Below are positions 43,030 to 55,267 of a stretch of 64,000 nucleotides of DNA, one piece after another. The translations under genes were made by a program, and so were the position numbers. The notes under the pieces are model-generated. The model saw only the letters and a list, made by a program, of their open reading frames with translations, had not been told where the DNA came from and did no database searches. Position 1 is the first letter of the stretch, and every line of letters begins with the position of its first letter. Where the stretch lies: NCBI RefSeq assembly GCF_900101885.1, contig NZ_FNAN01000003.1, positions 124,001 through 188,000 of the forward strand. The letters run 5' to 3'. Source of the DNA: Dyadobacter soli. Lineage in GTDB: Bacteria; Bacteroidota; Bacteroidia; Cytophagales; Spirosomataceae.

Positions 43030-46000
43030 ATGAAATTCATTGAAACCATATTGAAGCGCCCTTCGATGATCATCGTGCTGTTCGCGATTTTGTTCATCGG
43101 CGGGTTGGCGTCCTATAATCAGCTCAGTTATGTGCTGCTGCCGGAATTCTCTGTTCCGACGATTACCATTACCACATTATATCCTGGCGCGGCGCCCACG
43201 GAGGTAGAGGCCGAGGTCAGCAAGAAGATCGAGGATGCGGTGTCCGGCCTGGATAATATTGAAGACGTGACTTCCAAATCAATGGAAAGTGCGTCGCTCG
43301 TGATCGTGCAGTTCAAGGCAGGTACCGATATCGATAAAGCATTGGAAGACGCCCAACGCGATGTGAACAACATGCTCAGCGACCTGCCCGACGATGCGGA
43401 AACGCCTTCGTTGTCGAAAATCTCACCCAGCGACCAGCCCATTATGCAGCTTTTGGCGACTTCCAGCCTGCCTAATGAAGTTTTTTACCAACAGGTGGAA
43501 GACAAATACCTGCCGATGTTGCAGCAGATCGAAGGCGTGGCTGAAATCACCATGACCGGCGGCGACCAGCGCGAGATCCGCATTAATGTTAACAATGATA
43601 AACTGCGTTTCTACGGATTGTCGCTTTTGCAGGTAACCCAGGCCATTAACCAGGCTAACCTTGATTTTCCGACGGGTAAGGTTAAAAATACGTCGGAGAA
43701 TATGACGCTACGCCTCGCGGGCAAGTTCGCTTCGCTCGATGACATTCGTAATCTCGTCATCGCCTCGCCGGTGAGCAACAGCCCTATCCGGGTAGGCGAC
43801 GTGGCCGACATTACCGACGGCCTCACCGATGCCGAGAGCATCAGCCGGTACAATGGCGTGAATGGTATCGGTTTGTTTATCAAAAAGCAATCCGACGCCA
43901 ATGCGGTCGAGATCAGTAAGATTGTGCAGCAAAAGCTGGCGACGATCGAGAAGGCTAATGCGAAGGATAAAATCAAATTCGCGATCGCGTACGACAGTTC
44001 GATATTCACACTGGAATCTGTGGAAGCGGTGACGCACGATTTGGTGATTGCGGTGATCCTGGTGGCGGTGGTAATGCTGCTCTTCCTGCACAGCTTCCGG
44101 AATGCATTCATTGTCATGGTTTCGGTGCCGGCGTCGCTCATTGCCGCATTCCTTTTTATGTATGTGATGGGCTACTCGCTCAATCTGATGACGCTCCTCG
44201 CATTGTCGCTCGTGATCGGTATCCTCGTGGATGACTCGATTGTGATCTTGGAAAACATCCAGCGGCATTTGGAAATGGGTAAAAACCGGTGGGATGCCAC
44301 GGTGGAAGGTGTGACCGAGATCGGCTTCGCTGCATTGGCCATTACCCTCGTGATTGTGGTCGTTTTTGTGCCGATTACCATGGTGAATTCGGTGATTGCG
44401 GATTTGCTGAGGCAGTTCTCGCTCACAGTAGCATTCGCGACGATGGTCAGTTTGCTGGTGAGTTTTACATTAACCCCCTGGATGACGTCCAATATGGCGA
44501 AAGTCGAACGTCTTAACCCTAAAAATCCGGCGCAGGCTTTCCTGATCTGGTTTGAAAAAGGTTTGACGGCTCTCACAAAATGGTACCACGGCTCCCTGGA
44601 ATGGGTACTGGGGCACAAACTGGCGTTCTCGGGCATATTGGTGGCGATCGTGGTCATGACCGGCTGGGTAATGGGCCTGGGCATTATCGGCTCGGAGTTC
44701 GTGGCCGAAGGTGACCAGGGTAAATTCCTCCTCACGATGAAACTCGACAAAAGTGCCTCGCTGCAACAAAACAATCTGACCGCGCGAAGCATTGAGGACT
44801 ACCTGCGCAAGAAACCCGAAGTAAAAACGATTTTCGCAAACGTCGGTGGCGCCAGTACCGGCCTCAACAGCTCGGGACGCGGCGAAACCAACCGTACCGA
44901 GCTGACCGTAGAACTCATTCCGGTAGCCGAACGCAAGAATGCACAGCCGACAGAGGATTACATGCTTTCGGTGCGTAAAGAATTGGAACAAAAATTCGCA
45001 GGGGTGGAATTCAACTCGGCGGCGATCGGAATGGTGAATTCCGGCACGGCGCCTATTGAAATATTCCTCAGCGGGGACAACCTCGACAAGATCCTGGCCT
45101 CCGCCAACGACCTCGCGAACCGCCTCCGTAAAACACCCGGGGCGAACGACGTGAACGTGTCGGTAGAAGCAGGTAACCCCGAGGTCCGCGTGGATATCGA
45201 CCGTGAAAAAATGGCGAAACTCGGACTGGACATTCAAACTGTGGGTGCGACAATGCAGAACGCATTTGCAGGTAACGACGATTCCAAGTTCCGCGATGGG
45301 GGAGAAGACTACGATATCCGCATTATGCTCGACGCATTCGACCGTAAAAACCCCGAGGATGTGAAGGCGATTACATTTTACAGTCCGGTGGCTAAGCAAT
45401 CGGTGCAACTGGCTCAGTTTGCGGACGTGACGCTGAGTACTGGCCCGAGCATTGTAGAGCGCAAGAACCGTCGCTCATCCGTCACAGTCACCGCCAATAC
45501 ATTAGGGATAGGATCGGGAACTTTGGTGAGTAATATTCAGGCCGGTTTAAAGGAAAATCCGCTTCCGGACGACATTATACTTACCTGGGGCGGCGACGCG
45601 AAAAATCAGAGCGAAGGCTTTGGTTCACTAGGGCTGGCGATGCTGGCGGGACTAATGCTGGTGTATTTCATCATGGTATTGCTCTACGACAGCTTCGTGT
45701 ACCCGTTTGTGGTGTTGTTCTCGATCCCGGTAGCGGTGATCGGTGCGATGCTGGCGCTGGCATTGTCGTCTTCCAATATTGGAATATTCGCAATGCTCGG
45801 AATGCTGATGCTGATCGGCCTCGTGGTAAAGAACGCGATCCTGATCGTGGACTTCGCGAACCAGCAAAAAGCGGAGGGCATACCGTTCCGGAAAGCGATC
45901 CTCATTGCCGGTGAAGAACGCCTCCGACCGATCCTGATGACGACCATTGCGATGGTAATCGGGATGGTACCGATCGCTACGGCGACGGGTGCCGGGGCCG

Positions 46001-46176
46001 AGTGGAAGAACTCGCTGGCATGGGTACTGATCGGCGGTTTGACGAGCTCGATGCTGCTCACCATTTACCTCGTGCCGATGGCATACTATTTGGTAGATCG
46101 TCTGGGGGAAAAGTGGAATGCGTGGCGTGCGAAGTCGGGCAGGGTACAGGAAAGCGTGGTGGTGGAAGAAATTTAA
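43030..46176 (+). CDS. RND efflux transporter permease (AcrB/HAE1-type)
   Basis: Proton-driven inner-membrane pump, 1048 residues, twelve transmembrane helices in two repeats. Shows PGAAPTEVEAEVSKKIEDAVSG (about 51), the TM4 proton-relay pair in LVIGILVDDSIVILENIQRH, and the C-terminal counterpart MLMLIGLVVKNAILIVDFANQ. Two large periplasmic loops are of normal length. It completes the TolC-adaptor-RND set controlled by TetR. Substrates cannot be deduced. Confidence 0.95.
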   Translation: MKFIETILKRPSMIIVLFAILFIGGLASYNQLSYVLLPEFSVPTITITTLYPGAAPTEVEAEVSKKIEDAVSGLDNIEDVTSKSMESASLVIVQFKAGTDIDKALEDAQRDVNNMLSDLPDDAETPSLSKISPSDQPIMQLLATSSLPNEVFYQQVEDKYLPMLQQIEGVAEITMTGGDQREIRINVNNDKLRFYGLSLLQVTQAINQANLDFPTGKVKNTSENMTLRLAGKFASLDDIRNLVIASPVSNSPIRVGDVADITDGLTDAESISRYNGVNGIGLFIKKQSDANAVEISKIVQQKLATIEKANAKDKIKFAIAYDSSIFTLESVEAVTHDLVIAVILVAVVMLLFLHSFRNAFIVMVSVPASLIAAFLFMYVMGYSLNLMTLLALSLVIGILVDDSIVILENIQRHLEMGKNRWDATVEGVTEIGFAALAITLVIVVVFVPITMVNSVIADLLRQFSLTVAFATMVSLLVSFTLTPWMTSNMAKVERLNPKNPAQAFLIWFEKGLTALTKWYHGSLEWVLGHKLAFSGILVAIVVMTGWVMGLGIIGSEFVAEGDQGKFLLTMKLDKSASLQQNNLTARSIEDYLRKKPEVKTIFANVGGASTGLNSSGRGETNRTELTVELIPVAERKNAQPTEDYMLSVRKELEQKFAGVEFNSAAIGMVNSGTAPIEIFLSGDNLDKILASANDLANRLRKTPGANDVNVSVEAGNPEVRVDIDREKMAKLGLDIQTVGATMQNAFAGNDDSKFRDGGEDYDIRIMLDAFDRKNPEDVKAITFYSPVAKQSVQLAQFADVTLSTGPSIVERKNRRSSVTVTANTLGIGSGTLVSNIQAGLKENPLPDDIILTWGGDAKNQSEGFGSLGLAMLAGLMLVYFIMVLLYDSFVYPFVVLFSIPVAVIGAMLALALSSSNIGIFAMLGMLMLIGLVVKNAILIVDFANQQKAEGIPFRKAILIAGEERLRPILMTTIAMVIGMVPIATATGAGAEWKNSLAWVLIGGLTSSMLLTIYLVPMAYYLVDRLGEKWNAWRAKSGRVQESVVVEEI

Positions 46177-48952
<2,776 letters not shown>

Positions 48953-48956
<4 letters not shown>

Positions 48957-49963
48957 AAGAAAAGCTATTCATAACAGGGGCCAGCGGATTTATAGGTTAC
49001 CACCTGGTAGCGGCGGCACTCGAAGCAGGCATGGAAGTCCATGCGGCGGTGAGGCCAAGCAGCGACCTGGGTTTCCTTAAAAAGCTTAATGCCAATGCGC
49101 AGGACCTCGTGTATGTGAATGCTGATTTCAGTTCCAAAGATAAATTGACGAAGCTGCTGGAAGACGGGGGTTATACCTACATCATCCACGCGGCGGGAGT
49201 GACCAAAGCCAAAACCGCTGCTGCCTATAACCAGGTCAATGCGGAATATTCGCTGAATCTGGCGCAGGCGGCCGTGTCCGCGGATATTCCGTTGAAGCGG
49301 TTTGTGTTTTTGAGCAGCCTCGCGGCATTAGGCCCCGCGGCGTACAATGCGGCCCAGCCGATTACGGAAGAAACCTTGCCTGTTCCGGTGACGGATTACG
49401 GAAGAAGCAAGCTGCTGGCCGAGCAATACCTGAAAACAGTAAATGGCCTGCCGCTGAGCATTATCCGCCCGACAGCAGTGTATGGCCCCGGCGAAAAGGA
49501 TCTGTTTGTCCTTTTTAAGACACTCAGCAAAGGACTCGATGCCTACATCGGCAAAGGCCCGCAAAGGTTGAGTTTCGTGTATGTAACAGACCTCGTGACG
49601 GCTACAATGGCCGCATTGAGGGAAACGGAGAAGGAAATTACGGTTTACAATATCTCGGACGGACAGGCATATGACCGTTACGCATTGGCAGACCAGTTCA
49701 GGGCGATCAGCGGGAAGCAAATCTTCCGCACGCACCTGCCGCTGCTGCTCGTCGAAACGATCGCCCGGTTCCTGGATCTCGTATATGCAAATTCATCAAC
49801 AACACCGGTTTTAAACCAGGAAAAACTAAAAGAACTCACAGCCCCTAACTGGATCTGTAGCATAGATGCGGCCCGAAATCATCTGCATTACCAACCCCAA
49901 TACAATCTGCACCAAGGCCTCGCAGAGACATTGACCTGGTATAAGGAGAATAAGTGGCTTTAA
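48953..49963 (+). CDS. NAD-dependent epimerase/dehydratase-type SDR, candidate ceramide reductase
   Basis: A 336-residue extended SDR. N-terminal Rossmann motif ITGASGFIGYHLV (about 7-19), IHAAGVTKAK, FLSSLAALGP with the catalytic Ser, and YGRSKLLAEQYL with Tyr and Lys. IIRPTAVYGPGEKDLFVLFK follows. In Caulobacter, CerR, an epimerase-like SDR encoded with spt, reduces the 3-keto group during ceramide synthesis; position here after spt and the acyltransferase supports the same role. Start overlaps the previous stop by 4 bp. Nucleotide preference not determined. Confidence 0.7.
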
Positions 49964-50075
49964 CTATCGTACCCGCTTGATCATGCGCTGCGGCCGGAGG
50001 ATAGCCGGCAAGTATGCGGCATACATGATTTGAAACAAGCTGAGGGCAGCCAAAACACGTGACGAACGTTCCAAC

Positions 50076-52646
50076 ATGAAAGCAATCAACAGGTCGATAT
50101 GGCTATACACACTCTTGGTGATCAGCATTTTGCAGATCGGCGCGGGATTAGCCATCGCACAGTCGACGACAACTATAAAAGGTACCGTAACAGACGCAAA
50201 GACAGGTGAAACCCTGCCGTTCGTGTCGATCCTGATCCCGGGAACAACCATGGGGACTGCCTCCGATGCCGATGGCCGTTACGCAATGACGTTGCGTGAG
50301 GACCATCCGACCGTCAAATTCACTTATGTAGGTTATGTGGCCGTTGAAAGGCCGATCAAGCCGGGCGTGAGCCAGACGATCGACGTGAAAATGACCGTGG
50401 ACGCCTCCATGCTAAAAGAGGTGACCGTGAAAACCAAGGCCCGCTACCGGAACAAGGACAATCCGGCAGTACAGCTTATCCGCGAGGTGATCGCGCACAA
50501 GGATGAGAACCGGCCGTCGAGCAACAACTTTTTAGAATACGAACAGTACGAAAAGATATCGCTCGCATTGAGCAACCTGTCCGACGATTTCAAGGACAAA
50601 CGCATTTTCAGGAATTACCAGTTTTTGTTCAAAAGCCAGGATTCCACGGCAATGGGTGGCAAGAATATGCTCCCGGCCTACATTCAGGAAAAACTTTCGA
50701 AAGTTTACTTCCGCAAAAGTCCCTACAACAGAAAACAATACGTGCTGGCGAACCGCCGGGCGGAATTCGATGCGAAGTTTGTGGATAACGACGGTTTGAG
50801 TGCTTATTTCAACCGTTTGTATGAAGATATCAACATTTACGACAACGATATCTCCATTGCCACCAACCTGTTGCTGAGCCCGATCGCGAACTCCGCACCG
50901 ACATTCTATAAATTCTTCATCCGCGATACCATCAAAACCGCCGATCCGCAGCTGATCGAGCTGGGTTTTGTGCCGCGGAACAAGACGGATATGCTTTTTG
51001 AAGGGAAACTATATGTTACCCTCGACGGTAAATACGGCGTCCAGAATGCCTACCTGACCGTGAACAAGGACATTAACCTCAACTTCATGCGCGACCTCGA
51101 AGCGCGCCTGGAATTCGAGAAGGGTGTCGACGGACGCTATTTCATGAACAAATCGACCCTCGCGATGGAATTTGCTTTGGGCGAGAAGAATGGCGGTTTG
51201 TACGGTCAGCGGACGGTTAATTTCAAGGATTATACCATTAACCAGTCGCGCCCCGACAGCATTTACCGTGGGCCGGGCGAGGAGATCGTGTACAATCCGG
51301 AGATCAAAACCAATGAATCGTTCTGGGCGGCCAAGCGGCACATCCCATTGGAACGCACCGAGCTGGACATTTACAAGAATATCGACACGCTCCAAACCAT
51401 CCCGTCGTTCAAGCGCACGATGGACATTGCGACGCTCTTCCTTTCGGGCTATAAGTCGTTCGGCGCAGTAGAAATAGGGCCGGTGAATACGTTTTACAGC
51501 TTCAACCCTGTCGAAGGTTTCCGTCTTCGTTTCGGAGGCCGTACCACTACCGACCTGAGCAAACGCGTGTATTTCGAAACTTACGCGGCCTATGGTTTCA
51601 AAGACCGGAAGTGGAAGTACTTTTTGAGCGGTACCTATTCATTCAACAACAAATCGGTATACCATTTCCCGCTGCATTATGTCCGGGCGAGTTTCCAGCG
51701 CGATACCAAGATTCCCGGTCAGGAGTTGCAATTTGTGCAGGAGGATAACTTCCTGTTGTCGTTCAAGCGCGGGGATAATAACCGGTGGCTTTACAATGAT
51801 ATTTACAAACTGGAATACGTACGCGAGTTCGAAAGCCGCTTTTCCTACAAAATCGGTTTTACCCAATGGAAGCAGACTCCCGCGGGCGTGCTGCGCTACG
51901 AGCACCTGAACGAGGGCGGCGAATTGGAAAACGCGATGACTTTAAACAATACCGAAGCCAACGTGGAGTTCCGCTACGCGCCGCATGAGCAGTATTATCA
52001 AGGGAAACTCTACCGGACACCGATCATCAACAAATACCCGATTTTTACCTTACGCTACAATGCGGGTTTGAAAGGGGTTTTTGAAGGTGAAAACGATTAC
52101 CATAATGTGGCATTGAACATCCAGAAGCGCTTCTATTTGTCGCAGTTCGGTTTCGCGGATATTACAGCGGAGGGTGGTTATATTTTTGGTAAACAAATCC
52201 AGTTCCCCCTGCTGACGATCCACCGCGCCAACCAGACTTACGCTTACCAGTTGAACTCGTATAACCTGATGAACTTCCTGGAATTCGCGAGCGACCACTA
52301 CGCGAGCCTGGACGTGCAGTACTACCTGAATGGCTTTTTGTTCAACAAAATACCATTGCTGAAAAGGCTGAAACTCCGCGAGGTGCTAAGCTTCAAAGGC
52401 TTGATGGGCGGCTTGCGGGATGAGAACAACCCGGCATTCAACCCAGGCCTGTACCGTTTCGCGACCGACGACCAGGGCCGGCCGATCACTTACACATTGT
52501 CGCGCGAGCCTTACATCGAGGGTAGCGTGGGTATTGCCAACATTTTCAAGCTGTTGCGTGTGGACCTGGTGAAACGTTTCACTTACCTCGATAACCCGAA
52601 TGTATCGGAATGGGGTATCCGGGCGCGGTTCAGGCTTGATTTTTAA
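50076..52646 (+). CDS. DUF5686/carboxypeptidase-regulatory-like outer-membrane protein
   Basis: An 856-residue exported protein. Signal peptide (LLVISILQIGAGLAIAQS), then a carboxypeptidase-D-like regulatory beta-sandwich (STTTIKGTVTDAKTGETLPFVSILIPG) as in TonB-dependent proteins, then a long DUF5686 body with beta-barrel character ending in F (GIRARFRLDF), the usual C-terminal signature of an outer-membrane barrel. No plug domain, so not a TonB transporter. It sits inside the sphingolipid cluster, 113 nt after the reductase gene. A role in placing the lipid in the outer membrane is possible but speculative. Confidence 0.85.
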   Translation: MKAINRSIWLYTLLVISILQIGAGLAIAQSTTTIKGTVTDAKTGETLPFVSILIPGTTMGTASDADGRYAMTLREDHPTVKFTYVGYVAVERPIKPGVSQTIDVKMTVDASMLKEVTVKTKARYRNKDNPAVQLIREVIAHKDENRPSSNNFLEYEQYEKISLALSNLSDDFKDKRIFRNYQFLFKSQDSTAMGGKNMLPAYIQEKLSKVYFRKSPYNRKQYVLANRRAEFDAKFVDNDGLSAYFNRLYEDINIYDNDISIATNLLLSPIANSAPTFYKFFIRDTIKTADPQLIELGFVPRNKTDMLFEGKLYVTLDGKYGVQNAYLTVNKDINLNFMRDLEARLEFEKGVDGRYFMNKSTLAMEFALGEKNGGLYGQRTVNFKDYTINQSRPDSIYRGPGEEIVYNPEIKTNESFWAAKRHIPLERTELDIYKNIDTLQTIPSFKRTMDIATLFLSGYKSFGAVEIGPVNTFYSFNPVEGFRLRFGGRTTTDLSKRVYFETYAAYGFKDRKWKYFLSGTYSFNNKSVYHFPLHYVRASFQRDTKIPGQELQFVQEDNFLLSFKRGDNNRWLYNDIYKLEYVREFESRFSYKIGFTQWKQTPAGVLRYEHLNEGGELENAMTLNNTEANVEFRYAPHEQYYQGKLYRTPIINKYPIFTLRYNAGLKGVFEGENDYHNVALNIQKRFYLSQFGFADITAEGGYIFGKQIQFPLLTIHRANQTYAYQLNSYNLMNFLEFASDHYASLDVQYYLNGFLFNKIPLLKRLKLREVLSFKGLMGGLRDENNPAFNPGLYRFATDDQGRPITYTLSREPYIEGSVGIANIFKLLRVDLVKRFTYLDNPNVSEWGIRARFRLDF

Positions 52647-52673
52647 GGCATTGATTTAAAAGAGACACTAATT

Positions 52674-53387
52674 ATGAATTACGCAATCATAGCAGCAGGA
52701 GAAGGGTCACGGTTGGCGAAGGAAGGTTTTACACTTCCCAAACCGATGGTGAGCCTGCACGGCGAAATGCTGATCGACCGGCTGATCGGGATTTTCATGC
52801 GGAATAATGCGGAGAAGATCATGGTCATCGTGAACGAAGAATCGCCGCTGCTGGAAATGCATTTGATGGGCCTGGCCGAAAACCTGCCCATTCAGATTGT
52901 GAAGAAATCGACGCCGAGCTCGCTTCACAGTGTTTACGAGTTGTTCAAAAGCGACCCGGCGCTGAGCGAAGTTTGCCTGACGACGACCGATACTGTTTTC
53001 CGCGAAGAAGAATTCAGCGCATTTATCTCTGAATTTGAAGAAAATAAAACACTCGAAGGCCAGATGGCCGTAACCACATTCATCGACGACGAAAGTCCTC
53101 TTTACGTGGCAGTTGACGACGACGACCGTATTACCGCATTCACCGACGACAATAGTACCGATACCCCGTTTGTTTCAGGCGGGATTTATTGTCTCAGGAG
53201 GAAAGCGATCGAGACCGTGAATGTAGCCGTGGAGAATGGCGTGAGCCGGATGCGGAACTTCCAGCGGCAGCTTGTGGCGGATCGTTTGCATTTGAAAGCC
53301 TATCCATTTACCAAAATCGTGGATGTGGACCATGTGAGCGACATCCAGACGGCCGAGCTGTTCCTCAGCGGAGAAGCGGTTTATTGA
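52674..53387 (+). CDS. Nucleotidyltransferase (NTP transferase domain), probable CDP/NDP-alcohol-forming
   Basis: A 237-residue sugar/polyol-phosphate nucleotidyltransferase. The signature IIAAGEGSRLAKEGFTLPKP (residues 4-23) binds the NTP; TTTDTVF (about 103-109) provides the metal-binding Asp, and FVSGGIYCL the base-proximal loop. The short single-domain form resembles cytidylyltransferases that charge alcohol phosphates such as inositol-1-phosphate. A CDP-alcohol phosphotransferase is encoded two genes downstream, so making the CDP-alcohol donor is the likely role. Nucleotide and alcohol identity are inferred. Confidence 0.72.
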   Translation: MNYAIIAAGEGSRLAKEGFTLPKPMVSLHGEMLIDRLIGIFMRNNAEKIMVIVNEESPLLEMHLMGLAENLPIQIVKKSTPSSLHSVYELFKSDPALSEVCLTTTDTVFREEEFSAFISEFEENKTLEGQMAVTTFIDDESPLYVAVDDDDRITAFTDDNSTDTPFVSGGIYCLRRKAIETVNVAVENGVSRMRNFQRQLVADRLHLKAYPFTKIVDVDHVSDIQTAELFLSGEAVY

Positions 53388-53438
53388 CACCAATTTTATT
53401 ACCAAAAGACCGGGGCGTTTTGCCGGTCAACACCATAG

Positions 53439-54308
53439 ATGAACGAATTAGAAATTCTGGGCGTGCACCGAAACAAAAAGTTCTCGCCCAACCATATCGG
53501 GAACGACGATGCGATTTTCACCCAAACAGCCAAGGAGCTAGAAAAACTGGGATGCCGCATTACCATCTGTTGCGAAGATGAGTTCCTGGCGATGGAAACA
53601 GTGAATTACAGTAAAATTTTCACCATGGCGCGCCAAAAGCAGGTCGTGGCGAAATTGCAGGAACTGGAAAAAAACGGTACGCAGATTCTCAACTCCGCAT
53701 TCGGCATTGAAAATTGCTTCCGCACCAACCTGACCAATGCATTGAACAACGCGAATATCCCGGTAGCCGACAGCTACATCGTACCGACCGACTACCAGGG
53801 AGATGAGGTTTTTGATAAAATAAAAGGAAAAGGTTACTGGATCAAACGCGGCGATTTCCACGCCATCCATAAGGAAGATGTGTCGTTTGCCGCATCGCGC
53901 GAGGAAGCCAAGGAGATTTTGAGGGAATATGCATTGCGCGAAATCCCCGACGCGGTGATCTCCCAGCATTTGATCGGTGATCTGGTGAAGTTTTACGGGG
54001 TTAGGGGCACGGATTTCTTTTTCTGGTTCTACCCGTACGACAACAACCACCATAAATACGCGGAATACCAGCAGATCAACGGCAATTCGGTGTATTACCC
54101 GTTCAGCGCCGAAGGTTTGCAGAATACCGCCAACGAAGCGGCAGGGGTAGTGGGGATCGATATTTACGGGGGCGATGCCATTATCGGGAAGGACGGAGAT
54201 TTTCGCATCATCGATCTCAACGACTGGCCCAGTTTCGCACCGTGCCGCGACCAGGCCGCCGGAAAGATCGCCGGTCGGCTTTATGAAAGATTTTTGAATA
54301 ACAATTAA
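53439..54308 (+). CDS. ATP-grasp-like protein of unknown substrate
   Basis: A 289-residue soluble protein. KGYWIKRGDFHAIHKEDVSFA (about 128) looks like the ATP-grasp beta-strand and P-loop-like region, VISQHLIGDLVKFYGVRG the adenine contact and lid, and IDIYGGDAIIGKDGDFRIIDLNDWPSF the metal-binding C-terminus (acidic residue and N as in ITPK/RimK enzymes). Unlike RimK it has no peptide-ligase neighbours. It shares a TAATG stop-start with the CDP-alcohol phosphotransferase gene. A polyol- or inositol-kinase-like activity is one possibility. Confidence 0.5.
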   Translation: MNELEILGVHRNKKFSPNHIGNDDAIFTQTAKELEKLGCRITICCEDEFLAMETVNYSKIFTMARQKQVVAKLQELEKNGTQILNSAFGIENCFRTNLTNALNNANIPVADSYIVPTDYQGDEVFDKIKGKGYWIKRGDFHAIHKEDVSFAASREEAKEILREYALREIPDAVISQHLIGDLVKFYGVRGTDFFFWFYPYDNNHHKYAEYQQINGNSVYYPFSAEGLQNTANEAAGVVGIDIYGGDAIIGKDGDFRIIDLNDWPSFAPCRDQAAGKIAGRLYERFLNNN

Positions 54309-55267
54309 TGGAGACGACCACCACACCCCGGCCACTGGCAGAAGAACCTGAAAAAACCTCGGCATTCGAAAACTCATTGAAATCGAATGATACCGAGGAG
54401 CAGATCGATATCTGGTTTTACCGGCCGATCGGCTACCAAATCGCGCTTTTTTGCGCGAAGGTAGGCATCCGCCCGAACCCGGTGACGATCATCAGCATTT
54501 TCTTCGGCGTGGCGGCAGGGATATTGTTTTACCCGCAGCAGTTGTGGATCAATGTGATCGGGATGCTGTCGCTGATGTTTGCCAACTCGCTCGACAGCGC
54601 CGACGGCCAGCTCGCGCGCATGACGAACGACAAGAGCCGTTTCGGCCGCATTCTCGACGGCGTGGCCGGTGATTTCTGGTTTATCGCCATTCACATCGCA
54701 TTGTGTTTGCGGAGTATGGAAGAGGGTTGGAGCGCGTGGATATGGGTACCGGGCGTGGTAGCGGGTTTCTCGCATATGATCCAGTCGGCGATGGCGGATT
54801 ACTACCGCAACGTGCATTTGTTTTTCATCAAAGGTTCCAACGGCAGCGAGCTCGACAACAGCCGCGATCTGCAAAAAGAATATGATGAAATGAGCTGGAC
54901 GCGGCAGTTCGGCATGAAGATCGTGGCGCGGCTGTATTTGAATTATACCAAAGAGCAGGAGTTCTTCTCGCCAAAGCTGCAAAAGCTGCTGGCGGTGGTG
55001 AAGGAAAAATACCAGAATGGCCTGCCCGCTAAACTGGTCACCGATTTCCGTGCGCAGAACAAGCCTTTGATGAAATACACCAATATCGTCCAGTTCAATA
55101 CCCGGGTGATATTTCTGTTCCTCTGGCTGTTCCTCGACCAGTCGTGGATCTATTTCTTGTTCGACATTTTCGTCCTGAACCCGATCCTGATTTACATGAT
55201 CGTGAAGCAGGAGCAGGTGAGCAATCATTTTTACAAGGAGATAACCTCCGGCAAATACAATGGGTAG
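54308..55267 (+). CDS. CDP-alcohol phosphotransferase, probable sphingolipid head-group transferase
   Basis: A 319-residue integral membrane enzyme, about six helices. The CDP-alcohol phosphotransferase motif is at about residues 94-120: DSADGQLARMTNDKSRF then GRILDGVAGDFW. The spacing is unusual: the final two aspartates are separated by four residues (D-GVAG-D) instead of three. A long polar stretch (about 165-235) with charged residues separates helices. It would transfer a phospho-alcohol from a CDP donor to a lipid acceptor, here most plausibly a ceramide. Overlaps both neighbours, so strict operon. Confidence 0.85.
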   Translation: METTTTPRPLAEEPEKTSAFENSLKSNDTEEQIDIWFYRPIGYQIALFCAKVGIRPNPVTIISIFFGVAAGILFYPQQLWINVIGMLSLMFANSLDSADGQLARMTNDKSRFGRILDGVAGDFWFIAIHIALCLRSMEEGWSAWIWVPGVVAGFSHMIQSAMADYYRNVHLFFIKGSNGSELDNSRDLQKEYDEMSWTRQFGMKIVARLYLNYTKEQEFFSPKLQKLLAVVKEKYQNGLPAKLVTDFRAQNKPLMKYTNIVQFNTRVIFLFLWLFLDQSWIYFLFDIFVLNPILIYMIVKQEQVSNHFYKEITSGKYNG

